In this document: positions 1-6,216 of the stretch, in pieces
Position numbering within the stretch: the first letter of the stretch is position 1
Layout: each line of letters starts with the position of its first letter
Assembly (NCBI GenBank): GCA_025056515.1
Contig: JANWWB010000359.1
Span: forward strand, 1-6,463
Origin: Anaerolineales bacterium
GTDB lineage: Bacteria > Chloroflexota > Anaerolineae > Anaerolineales > Villigracilaceae
DNA: 6,463 nucleotides
Reading direction: 5' to 3'
The notes under the pieces: generated by a model
Database searches by the model: none
What the model was told of the DNA's origin: nothing
Seen by the model: only the letters and a program-made list of their open reading frames with translations
Program-made: the position numbers and the translations under genes

Positions 1-1079
1 CGCAGGACATCCATCTCTTCATTGACTCCGACAAGGATGGTCGGTGGGAAGAAGCGCCCCGGAGCGGGGAGCGGCTCGCCACCCAGAAGCACACGCGCTC
101 CTTTCAGCCGAGCGTCTTCCAGGTGTTTTTTGATAACATTCAACTGCGCTTCGGTCGTGATAGCACAGACGTCATGGTTGGGATCGGCCGCCGGACCAAC
201 GCGTAGACGGGCGGCCTTTTCGGTCAATTTTTGGATGAAGGCCTCGGCCACGGCTTCCTCGACATAGATGCGTTCGACTGCCAGGCAAGCTTGTCCGGCG
301 TTGAGCAACGCTCCCCACAAAATGCCCTCAGCGGCTTGCTCCAAATCGGCGTCGGCCAGGACGATGGCGGCGTCTTTGCCGCCCAGTTCGAGTGTCAATG
401 GGACAAGATGTTCTCCGGCCGAGGCGGCTACCTTGCGTCCGTTGGCGGCGCTGCCGGTGAAGACCAGTTTATCAATGCCGGCTGCAATCAGCGCCTGACC
501 GGTAGAAGCGTCCCCGGTGGTCACTTGCACCAGTCCCTCGGGCAGCCGGGCCAGGCGCGCTAGTTCGCCTATCTTCAGGCCAATGAGCGGCGTATATTCC
601 GAAGGCTTGAGCACGACGGCGTTGCCCGCAACAAGGGCGGCGATCAGCGGTTCCATACTCAGGGTCACCGGATAGTTCCAGGGCGAGATAATGCCCACCA
701 CGCCGCGCGGTCGAGCGATGATGCGGTGTGAACGCAACGCCCCCAGTCGCGGCGAAACCGACCGGGGGCGTAGGATGCGAACGGCATTTTGTTGATAGAA
801 ACGCAGCAGCTCCAGCGCGGTCATCACCTCGCCGTAGGCCTCAATCTGGTTCTTGCCCTGTTCTGAGACAATCAGATGGGCGATGGCGTCGGCCTGTTCG
901 ACCAGGACGCGGCTGAGGCGTTTCAATTCGCGCAGACGCTGTTGTACGCTCAGGGCACCCCAGGCGATTTGCGCGGCGCGCGCCGTCCGAACAGCCGCTT
1001 GCACCTGTTCGGCGGTATAGATGGGAGCGCGGCCCAGCTCCTCGCCGGTTGCCGGGTTTCGTGAGATAAGCTCGGACAT
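1..1079 (-). CDS. NAD(P)-dependent aldehyde dehydrogenase (ALDH superfamily), N-terminal 359 residues, 3' end cut by window
   Basis: Oxidises an aldehyde to its carboxylate with NAD(P)+ in the cytoplasm; the substrate is not readable from the sequence. Translating the minus strand from the ATG at 1079 gives an open frame to the window edge. The Rossmann-type cofactor domain shows PWNYP with the catalytic Asn at about residue 135, LKPSE with the cofactor Lys at about 158, and FTGSAANG at 207-214. The general-base Glu is in LELGGKD (about 231) and the nucleophilic Cys in NAGQAC (about 265). The following LAVERIYV resembles succinate-semialdehyde-dehydrogenase-like and broad-range bacterial ALDHs. 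A full ALDH is about 460-500 residues, so roughly 100-140 C-terminal residues, including the second conserved Glu motif, lie outside the window. The start is supported by GGAGG 7 nt upstream. It follows the GntR gene by 34 bp and is probably cotranscribed with it. The ALDH family is certain; the substrate is unknown. Confidence 0.95.
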   Translation of the reverse strand, partial: MSELISRNPATGEELGRAPIYTAEQVQAAVRTARAAQIAWGALSVQQRLRELKRLSRVLVEQADAIAHLIVSEQGKNQIEAYGEVMTALELLRFYQQNAVRILRPRSVSPRLGALRSHRIIARPRGVVGIISPWNYPVTLSMEPLIAALVAGNAVVLKPSEYTPLIGLKIGELARLARLPEGLVQVTTGDASTGQALIAAGIDKLVFTGSAANGRKVAASAGEHLVPLTLELGGKDAAIVLADADLEQAAEGILWGALLNAGQACLAVERIYVEEAVAEAFIQKLTEKAARLRVGPAADPNHDVCAITTEAQLNVIKKHLEDARLKGARVLLGGEPLPAPGRFFPPTILVGVNEEMDVL

Positions 1080-1086
1080 CTCGAGA

Positions 1087-1091
1087 CCTCC
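1087..1091 (-). promoter_or_regulatory. Ribosome binding site of the aldehyde dehydrogenase gene
   Basis: GGAGG on the minus strand, 7 nt before the ATG at 1079. It fixes the start of the aldehyde dehydrogenase. The seven-base A run just next to it (1092-1098, T run on the coding strand) has no hairpin before it and does not look like a terminator. Confidence 0.75.
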
Positions 1092-1113
1092 AAAAAAAGA
1101 AACAGAGTGAGAA

Positions 1114-1860
1114 TCAGGAAGAATGTGAGCGGCGCAAGATGGCGCGAAACCGGTCGCCGCGGTGGACAATATGGTTGAGCAGTAAGGGCGTGTCGTCCGT
1201 TAGGTAATTGATGCTGTGGACAAGCGCCACCGGAACTCCCTCGGAGATTTGCAATAGGCTGGCTTCATATGGGCCGGCAGTGGAAATTTCCAGCTCATCA
1301 ATGGCGTAGGCCAAAGACAAGCCATACTCCTCTTCGAGCACACGACGTAAACTCAGACCGTTCAAGTCGAGTCTTTCCAGCCCTGGCACAAAGTGAGCAG
1401 GAAGGTGAGAGGTCTCCAGCGCCATTCTCTCTCTGCCGACCAGGCGTAGGCGAATTAAACGGACAATCGCTTCACCGGGGCGAAGCTTTAACGCCGCCGC
1501 AGTATCTGGCCCGGCGACAGTGAGTTCCTGTTGAAGGAGGCGCGTCTCTGTACTGGCTCCCACTTGCTGTAAGAGTTCGCTATAGCCCATCCCCAATCCC
1601 TGGATGCCTGGTAATTTGACCTTTGGCGCCGAGACAAACGTTCCACGACCGCGCTGGCGTGTAACCAAGCCTTCGCTGACGAGTTGGGAAAGAGCCTGGC
1701 GTGCGGTCATGCGTGAGACGCCCGTCTGTGCGCAGATTTCTTCCTCACCCGGCAAGGCATCGCCGGGCTTGAGTTCACCGGAGAGAATTCTGGCGCGTAG
1801 TTGTTCGCGGATTTGGTAGTAAAGTGGCAGGGGGCTGGTGGGATCAACGGTCAGGTTCAT
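1114..1860 (-). CDS. GntR-family transcriptional regulator, HutC/FarR subfamily (winged HTH plus UTRA effector domain)
   Basis: DNA-binding regulator of 248 residues, the usual length for this subfamily. Residues about 8-77 form the GntR winged helix-turn-helix: LYYQIREQLRARILSGEL, then a helix-turn-helix around EEEICAQTGVSRMTARQAL (39-57) and the wing ending in RQRGRGTFV (68-76). Residues about 90-240 match a UTRA ligand-binding domain, with ETSHLP (149-154) and the closing NHIVHRGDRFRAIL (229-242), close to the usual xDRYxF end of UTRA. UTRA proteins typically sense sugar phosphates, amino-acid catabolites or fatty acids; the effector here cannot be told. The gene lies 34 bp upstream of the aldehyde dehydrogenase on the same strand and is divergent from the large glycoside-hydrolase-like gene. 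It could therefore control its own operon, the divergent gene, or both. There is no Shine-Dalgarno before the ATG, but a promoter lies so close that the mRNA may be nearly leaderless. A later internal start would cut into the HTH and is unlikely. Confidence 0.95.
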   Translation of the reverse strand: MNLTVDPTSPLPLYYQIREQLRARILSGELKPGDALPGEEEICAQTGVSRMTARQALSQLVSEGLVTRQRGRGTFVSAPKVKLPGIQGLGMGYSELLQQVGASTETRLLQQELTVAGPDTAAALKLRPGEAIVRLIRLRLVGRERMALETSHLPAHFVPGLERLDLNGLSLRRVLEEEYGLSLAYAIDELEISTAGPYEASLLQISEGVPVALVHSINYLTDDTPLLLNHIVHRGDRFRAILRRSHSS

Positions 1861-1861
1861 A

Positions 1862-1873
1862 ATGTATATATAT
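1862..1873. promoter_or_regulatory. Candidate GntR (HutC-type) operator
   Basis: The 12 bases at 1862-1873 (ATGTATATATAT) fit the HutC-subfamily operator consensus NyGTMTAKACNy at every position but one, where T replaces C at 1871. The site covers the predicted transcription start and touches the -10 box of the GntR promoter, so a bound regulator would block its own transcription. The surrounding DNA is AT-rich, so a chance match is possible. The assignment rests on the consensus recalled for the subfamily and on location, not on any binding data. Confidence 0.4.
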
Positions 1874-1901
1874 TATAATGTTTTATGGGTCAAATGGACA
1901 A
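1872..1901 (-). promoter_or_regulatory. Sigma-70-type promoter of the GntR-aldehyde dehydrogenase unit
   Basis: On the minus strand, -35 TTGTCC (1896-1901, four of six consensus bases) and a perfect -10 TATAAT (1872-1877) are separated by 18 bp. Transcription would start near 1865, only about 5 nt before the GntR ATG at 1860. That agrees with the lack of any Shine-Dalgarno there and suggests leaderless or near-leaderless translation. The -10 lies in a palindromic ATTATAAT, so it also reads TATAAT on the plus strand at 1874-1879. The plus-strand copy has no recognisable -35 at 16-19 bp. Confidence 0.6.
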
Positions 1902-2161
1902 CTCGACCTACCCAAAAATGCCAGATGCAATCATAATTCACCGAAGTTCTCCCTGCCATACCATTGTTGTTAGCATTTTGCTCAAAGCACTCTCCTGAGT
2001 TTGTTGCTCTTATGGGTGTAGGGGTCTCATGCGCTAAGAGATGCACGTCGAGACTGAGAAGTACTCAGGACATACGAGTCACAGCAGGAAAGAAGTAGTC
2101 TCTTTGCACCGGTGTTTCATCTGGGATCGTTCCAGGAGGATAGCCCTCCTCATCCTTTGTT
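1880..2161. other. Divergent intergenic region and probable leader of the large hydrolase-like gene
   Basis: This is about 280 bp without a supportable gene between the GntR promoter and the plus-strand gene. The reading frames inside it have no ribosome binding site and no family resemblance. No plus-strand promoter with both boxes is convincing; the only perfect plus-strand -10 is TATAAT at 1874-1879, without a -35. Several short inverted repeats are visible: CTGAG-AAGTA-CTCAG at 2054-2068, GAGACT/AGTCTC at 2050-2055 and 2097-2102, TCCTGAGT/ACTCAGGA at 1993-2000 and 2063-2070, and the SD/anti-SD hairpin at 2134-2150. They could fold a structured 5' leader, but no known riboswitch class is recognised. 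Confidence 0.5.
2134..2150 (+). promoter_or_regulatory. Hairpin pairing an upstream Shine-Dalgarno-like AGGAGG with an anti-SD CCTCCT
   Basis: AGGAGG (2134-2139), loop ATAGC, and CCTCCT (2145-2150) form a perfect 6 bp stem with a 5-base loop. The AGGAGG has no usable start codon at a normal distance; the next ATG at 2162 is 22 nt away. The CCTCC part can instead pair with the real ribosome binding site GGAGG at 2168-2172, so the two pairings are mutually exclusive. This could tune initiation of the downstream gene. The structure is seen in the sequence; any function is inference. Confidence 0.4.
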
Positions 2162-2167
2162 ATGTTT

Positions 2168-2172
2168 GGAGG
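2168..2172 (+). promoter_or_regulatory. Ribosome binding site deciding the start of the large hydrolase-like gene
   Basis: GGAGG ends 4 nt before the ATG at 2177, a short but workable spacing. The in-frame ATG at 2162 has no Shine-Dalgarno at a suitable distance and would itself place the GGAGG inside the coding region. The start at 2177 is therefore preferred. The two choices differ by five residues (MFGGG). Confidence 0.65.
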
Positions 2173-2176
2173 CGGC

Positions 2177-5155
2177 ATGGACTACAAGGTGTACATCACC
2201 CTTGGTTTTCACATCAACTTCTACCACTCTTGGCGCGGCGACACGCCTGACGAGGCTGGCTTTGGCACAGATATGCGCGTCATCCGCGGCATTTTGGACA
2301 TTCTTGATCGCGCTAACGCCGCCGGAAAGCAAGCACGCGGTTACTGGGATACTGAGGTGTACTGGACGTTTCAAGAAATCTTGCCCAAACATTGCCCCGA
2401 TATTCTCGAGCGAATCCAACGCCGCGTTGCCGCCGGACTGGACGAAATCGTCCTCGGCCCGTTCAACAACGGCGCGAATCACGCTGCGACCGCCGACGAG
2501 TTCCGGGCAGCCATTGAGTGGGCTATCGAGAATCCCTGGGGCAGCGGTTTACGGCAACTCTTCGGCAAGGTAGCCCCGTTCTACCGCCCGCAAGAGTGCA
2601 TGTTCACCACCGGACAGGAGCAAATTCTCAAAGCCTGCGGCGTGGAGGGTTTGCTGCTCTACTATGCCCTGACGCCATTCAATACACTGGCAGCGTTCAC
2701 GCCGGCGCTGCCGCTTGAACGGCGTTTCAATCCTCTCTGGTTCCGCTCGCACGAAGACCAGCCGCCGTTGATTCTCTTCCCCTGCCTTTCCATCACCGAC
2801 TTGTTTGAGTATGTTTCGCTTGAAAACTTGATGCTTGACCTCCATGAACGTCAGCAGCGCGGCGAGATTCGCTCTGATGTGCTGATTCATCTCAACGCCG
2901 ACGCCGACCTAGAAGCGTGGTTGCCGATGCACTTGCCGCCGTTCCTGGCTTGGGCGCCGAACACCGGCGGATTAGAGGAGTTCATCACGGCTGTGAATAA
3001 GTACCCCTGGGCGGCATTTACCGTCCCGTCCGAGTACTTGGCGGCGCATCCTCCCACAGGCGAAATCCTTGTCCGTCAAGACCTGGCTGACGGCGCATTC
3101 GACGGGAACTATTCCTGGGCGGAGAAGTATCCTAGCCTGCTTGCTTGGACGTTGCTCGAACGCTCGCGCCTGGCTTCTCTGCGCGCCGAGACGCTTGCGT
3201 CTCGCCTCGGCCTCGACCTGCGCGCTGCCCTGTGGGACGGAATGGACTCCTCCTTCTTTCAACGGCTGATTGGGTTGAGCACGACCCACTTCGGCATGTC
3301 CACACCGGTCATCAACGAGGAGCGTCAGGCGCGTGCTTTCGCTATCCTGAGCCGGGCGGCGGAACGTGCCGAAGCCGCCGAACGCGAAGCGATTCGTGCC
3401 TGGAAGACAGTCGCCCCACCTCCTGCGGATAATCTCCTTTACGAGTTCGAGATTGTTGCTGCGCCGTCAGCACGTGACCTACCCGTTCCTGCAGGTCGGG
3501 TTGCCATCCGCTTACCGCTCATCTTGCCGCCGAAGGTGGAAGCGGTTCGTCTTGAAGACATTCACGGTAACCCGATTCCGGTCTCCCTGACCGAAGTTGC
3601 CTGCTTGTCCGGTGGTCTTCGGCGCGCTGAAGCGTGTTTTGTCACTTCGGTCGGCCCGAACGCCGTAACCCGCTTCCGCCTCTATCCTGCTCCCTTTTCC
3701 ACTTCCCATCCGGTGCAATCGTCCCCGATTCGTTTGTCTAACCCCTGGCTAGAGGTCTTGTTCTCAGAGCAATGTGGCATTCAGTCTTTCCGGCATCTGG
3801 GCGTCGAGGTGGGTGGCCCGGATTTCTTGCGCCCCTTCGTCTCATATAGGACCGGCCGAAAACCGGCGATGTATTCGGCGGGCCGTTATGCGTTTGTGCC
3901 TCTCGAAAGTGAAACGTGGAATGGGTTACAGCGTGTTCGTCTGCAGACCTCCATTCCCATGCAGACGCCACATGGCGAGTACGACAGCGAGTTGACGTTC
4001 ACTTTCACTTTGTTCGATGACCTGCCCTATCTGTATGTGGATGTAGAGGCCGCTTATGCTTACACCCCGACGACCGATCTTATCCACAATATGCTACAAA
4101 AATTGCGTCGCCTGATGGACTTGCGCTGGGTGGAGGTGGCACCGTTCCAGTTGACGCCGCGCTTGCTGCCTCCGGTCGGTCAGCCGTTGCGTGTCTGGAA
4201 GCGCAATTACTTGGGCATCACGTCTTATTATGATTTGAACTATGGTGAAATGAACCCGCGCAACCGCGAACCGGATGCTTTGAATCACCAAGTGACGGCG
4301 GGTTGGGTGGCTGTCTCGGACCGCACTCGCGGTCTGCTCCTAGGCGAAAATGCCGAAAAGCTGGCCTCGATGGCTTTTTGCCCCATGCGTTTGCGAGAGC
4401 GGGACGGTCGACAGGTGGTCTCGCTCAATCCGTTTGGCTCCTATCACGGACGGATGTTCGACTATTCTCACTTAGGCGGCAACGGAGTCGGCGCGGCGCT
4501 GCAGAGGGCGCTGGGTGGGCAGTTCAACCCCAATGGTCCGTCTTACAATGGGAAGACAGTGCGCTTTGCTCTTCTTCTGGCGCCATACGCCGGCGATGAG
4601 CCACCCGCAGATCTTCAGGCCGAGGCGTTACTACACTTCTATCCACCGGAGATTGTCTTTTATGCAACGCCTGCGGGGGTGCAGGCTGAGACCGCCGAGG
4701 ATGTCCGTCGCCTCGTGGAAGCCAAGGAGAAACAGGCACAGCAGGCAGTGCAGGTCAGACTAGATCCCCCGACGGCTTTTCTGGTCAACCCGATCTCGGG
4801 TGGAGCGGTGTTGGTGTGGGATGCTCCACGCGGCCAGGTGGTTACCGGCTACGAAGCGGCATGGCGTCTGGCTCAAGGCGGCGAATGGCAGATGATTGCG
4901 AGCGGCGACTCAACTCGCTTGCAAATCGATGGATTGGAGGAGGGCAAAGAGTATCTCTTCCGAGTGCGGTCGGTCTGCGCCCACCCAGAGGGAAAAGAGC
5001 CGCTTCGCTCGGCTTGGACCCAGGAACGTGCTTGCACACCAGGCGCGGTGACGGCGGCCCCCATCGGAGCGATGCTCTCTCGCCTTCCGGTGAAAGCGAT
5101 GCTGAAGTTGGTCTTTCTAAGCGTGAAAGCTACTTTACGAGCCAAGAGGAGATGA
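2177..5155 (+). CDS. Large glycoside hydrolase/deacetylase-fold protein, GH38/GH57-like, with C-terminal FN3 domain; substrate unknown
   Basis: A 992-residue protein (997 if started at 2162) with no signal peptide, so probably cytoplasmic. Residues about 5-300 look like the N-terminal barrel of the GH38/GH57/deacetylase group: GFHINFYHSWRGD (10-22), GYWDTEVYWTF (55-65), GLDEIVLGPFNNG (87-99, like the GH57 second conserved region) and FYRPQECMFTTGQEQILKACG (135-155, like the region carrying the GH57 nucleophile). HLNADADLEAW follows at 238-248. Residues about 320-412 are helical, and RLIGLSTTHFGMSTPVIN (363-380) sits where GH38 enzymes have their three-helix bundle. From about 517, IRLSNPWLEVLFSEQCGIQSF begins a beta-sandwich region resembling the GH38 C-terminal domain, running to about 830. 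An FN3 domain spans about 864-957, followed by a basic tail ending RAKRR. The metal-binding HxHxD pattern of GH38 is not clearly present. It is divergent from the GntR gene and convergent with the kinase. It probably cleaves or trims a glycan, but the substrate and the activity itself are unproven. Confidence 0.85.
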   Translation: MDYKVYITLGFHINFYHSWRGDTPDEAGFGTDMRVIRGILDILDRANAAGKQARGYWDTEVYWTFQEILPKHCPDILERIQRRVAAGLDEIVLGPFNNGANHAATADEFRAAIEWAIENPWGSGLRQLFGKVAPFYRPQECMFTTGQEQILKACGVEGLLLYYALTPFNTLAAFTPALPLERRFNPLWFRSHEDQPPLILFPCLSITDLFEYVSLENLMLDLHERQQRGEIRSDVLIHLNADADLEAWLPMHLPPFLAWAPNTGGLEEFITAVNKYPWAAFTVPSEYLAAHPPTGEILVRQDLADGAFDGNYSWAEKYPSLLAWTLLERSRLASLRAETLASRLGLDLRAALWDGMDSSFFQRLIGLSTTHFGMSTPVINEERQARAFAILSRAAERAEAAEREAIRAWKTVAPPPADNLLYEFEIVAAPSARDLPVPAGRVAIRLPLILPPKVEAVRLEDIHGNPIPVSLTEVACLSGGLRRAEACFVTSVGPNAVTRFRLYPAPFSTSHPVQSSPIRLSNPWLEVLFSEQCGIQSFRHLGVEVGGPDFLRPFVSYRTGRKPAMYSAGRYAFVPLESETWNGLQRVRLQTSIPMQTPHGEYDSELTFTFTLFDDLPYLYVDVEAAYAYTPTTDLIHNMLQKLRRLMDLRWVEVAPFQLTPRLLPPVGQPLRVWKRNYLGITSYYDLNYGEMNPRNREPDALNHQVTAGWVAVSDRTRGLLLGENAEKLASMAFCPMRLRERDGRQVVSLNPFGSYHGRMFDYSHLGGNGVGAALQRALGGQFNPNGPSYNGKTVRFALLLAPYAGDEPPADLQAEALLHFYPPEIVFYATPAGVQAETAEDVRRLVEAKEKQAQQAVQVRLDPPTAFLVNPISGGAVLVWDAPRGQVVTGYEAAWRLAQGGEWQMIASGDSTRLQIDGLEEGKEYLFRVRSVCAHPEGKEPLRSAWTQERACTPGAVTAAPIGAMLSRLPVKAMLKLVFLSVKATLRAKRR

Positions 5156-5196
5156 CACTAGTCTGATTATGCAACCACTGCCGCTCCTCGCAGCTT

Positions 5197-6183
5197 TCAG
5201 GTTTTCTGGATCTCCATAAATTGCCGGGTTGACTCGATAAGCGCTTTCCGCTTCGAACGGAAATCGACTCCCGCTGCCTCCATGCCAAGTAGGACTCCGC
5301 CGACCACCGGTGGGGCGGTCAGTCGTTCGATACGCGCCCGTGGAGCTTCCCGGTGAATGGTCTCGCTGAGCGCCTCGGCAATAAGCGGATGACCGTCAAA
5401 AATACTGCCAATCAAGACCACTTCGAAGACATCGGACTGGATTTCCAATTGACGAATAACTCCGACCGCCATACCGCCCAATTCCTGCCCCGCCCAGCGC
5501 ATCACTTCGAGTGCCTGCGCGTCGCCGCGCTGAGCCACCTCGAAGACCACGTGCACCATGCCAGGGTCGAATCCATAGTGACCAAGATAAGCGCCCTCGA
5601 TGAGGTCATCTAAATTTTTGGCACCGGTGTACTCCAAAAAGGCAGACGAGAGAGCAGTAGCCGGGCCGCGTCGATTCCACTCGAAGACAACCGCACGCAT
5701 GGCACGCAGGAGGATGTCAAATCCGCCCGCCGCTTCCCCAGACCAGTAACTGGCTCCTCCGACCACGCGTCCTTCGCGCCGGTTGCGGTTCAGGCCGCGA
5801 CAATTGCAACCCGTCCCCGAGACGATCGACACGCCCCAGCCCTCTTCTGTTCCAGCGTAGATGCCCAGGACGGCGTCGTTGACAATTTCTATTGGGCAGG
5901 TCAGGCCGAGGGGGGCAATGGCGTCCAGATGCGCTTGTCTCTGGCTGGGCCAATCGTAGCCAGCTAGCCCCATCCCTGCTCCCCGCAGGTCGTTGAGCAT
6001 CAACCCGGCTGCTTCGAGAGCGCGGTGGGTGACCTCTTGTAGGGTTTGAGTCAGGCCGTCGTAGCCCACTGCTTCCCAGTTGCCCGGGCCAGCTTGAGCA
6101 AAACCCACTGCACGGCCATGTTCGTCTGCAATCAGGGCATGGGTTTTCGTCCCGCCGACATCTATGCCGAGAAAGTAGTTCAT
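5197..6183 (-). CDS. BadF/BadG/BcrA/BcrD-type ATPase, N-acetylglucosamine kinase-like
   Basis: A 328-residue ASKHA-fold sugar kinase, the usual length for bacterial N-acetylglucosamine kinases of this family; it likely phosphorylates a cytoplasmic amino sugar at O6 using ATP. The phosphate-1 loop is GIDVGGTKT (6-14). GPGNWEAVG (32-40) is in the sugar-contact region. The probable catalytic Asp is in VNDAVLG (Asp103), aligning with the TTDAAGS Asp of human NAGK. The phosphate-2 motif SGTGCNCRG (122-130) is very close to the NAGK SGTGSNCR. The adenosine motif is VVLIGSIFDG (255-264), and GGVLLG (295-300) is near the C-terminus. The usual WGxxxGDEGS segment is altered here to GGASYWSGEAAGG (142-154), so specificity may differ from GlcNAc. 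The ATG at 6183 has GGAG 7 nt upstream. The gene follows the ChbG-like gene by 33 bp and is probably cotranscribed with it. BadF-family activators of dehydratases are an alternative, but they are less likely because there is no cysteine-based iron-sulfur motif. Confidence 0.88.
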   Translation of the reverse strand: MNYFLGIDVGGTKTHALIADEHGRAVGFAQAGPGNWEAVGYDGLTQTLQEVTHRALEAAGLMLNDLRGAGMGLAGYDWPSQRQAHLDAIAPLGLTCPIEIVNDAVLGIYAGTEEGWGVSIVSGTGCNCRGLNRNRREGRVVGGASYWSGEAAGGFDILLRAMRAVVFEWNRRGPATALSSAFLEYTGAKNLDDLIEGAYLGHYGFDPGMVHVVFEVAQRGDAQALEVMRWAGQELGGMAVGVIRQLEIQSDVFEVVLIGSIFDGHPLIAEALSETIHREAPRARIERLTAPPVVGGVLLGMEAAGVDFRSKRKALIESTRQFMEIQKT

Positions 6184-6190
6184 AGGATTT

Positions 6191-6194
6191 CTCC
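6191..6194 (-). promoter_or_regulatory. Ribosome binding site of the N-acetylglucosamine kinase-like gene
   Basis: GGAG on the minus strand (within GCGGAGAAA), 7 nt before the ATG at 6183. It lies in the 33 bp gap after the deacetylase stop codon, where no promoter or terminator is seen, so this supports a two-gene transcript. Confidence 0.6.
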
Positions 6195-6216
6195 GCAGCC
6201 TTGTAAACCGGGCAAG

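Noticed and set aside
22..563. Plus-strand open frames across the left end of the window
   Set aside because: They are antisense to the aldehyde dehydrogenase, which has all its catalytic motifs in order on the minus strand. The plus-strand products are of low complexity and match no family.
1092..1098. A7 run (T run on the minus strand) between GntR and aldehyde dehydrogenase as a terminator
   Set aside because: There is no GC-rich hairpin before it, and it sits directly next to the aldehyde dehydrogenase ribosome binding site.
2162..2176. ATG at 2162 as the start of the large gene
   Set aside because: There is no Shine-Dalgarno at a suitable distance, whereas the ATG at 2177 has GGAGG just upstream. 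It is not excluded, since it adds only five residues.
2041..2573. Plus-strand open frames in the leader and overlapping the start of the large gene
   Set aside because: They have no ribosome binding site, and most of their length lies inside the 992-residue gene in another frame.
5176..5194. Possible small hairpin CTGC...GCAG between the convergent genes
   Set aside because: Only 4 bp of stem with a loop of about 8 bases; too weak to call a terminator.
5124..5199. Inverted repeat TGAAAGCT/AGCTTTCA around the convergent gap as a terminator
   Set aside because: The 8 bp arms are 60 bases apart, with no T run right after either arm, so it is not a credible intrinsic terminator and may be chance.
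5717..5953. Second minus-strand frame inside the kinase gene
   Set aside because: It is an arginine- and proline-rich frame shadow of the kinase, whose own frame carries the ATP-binding motifs through this stretch.
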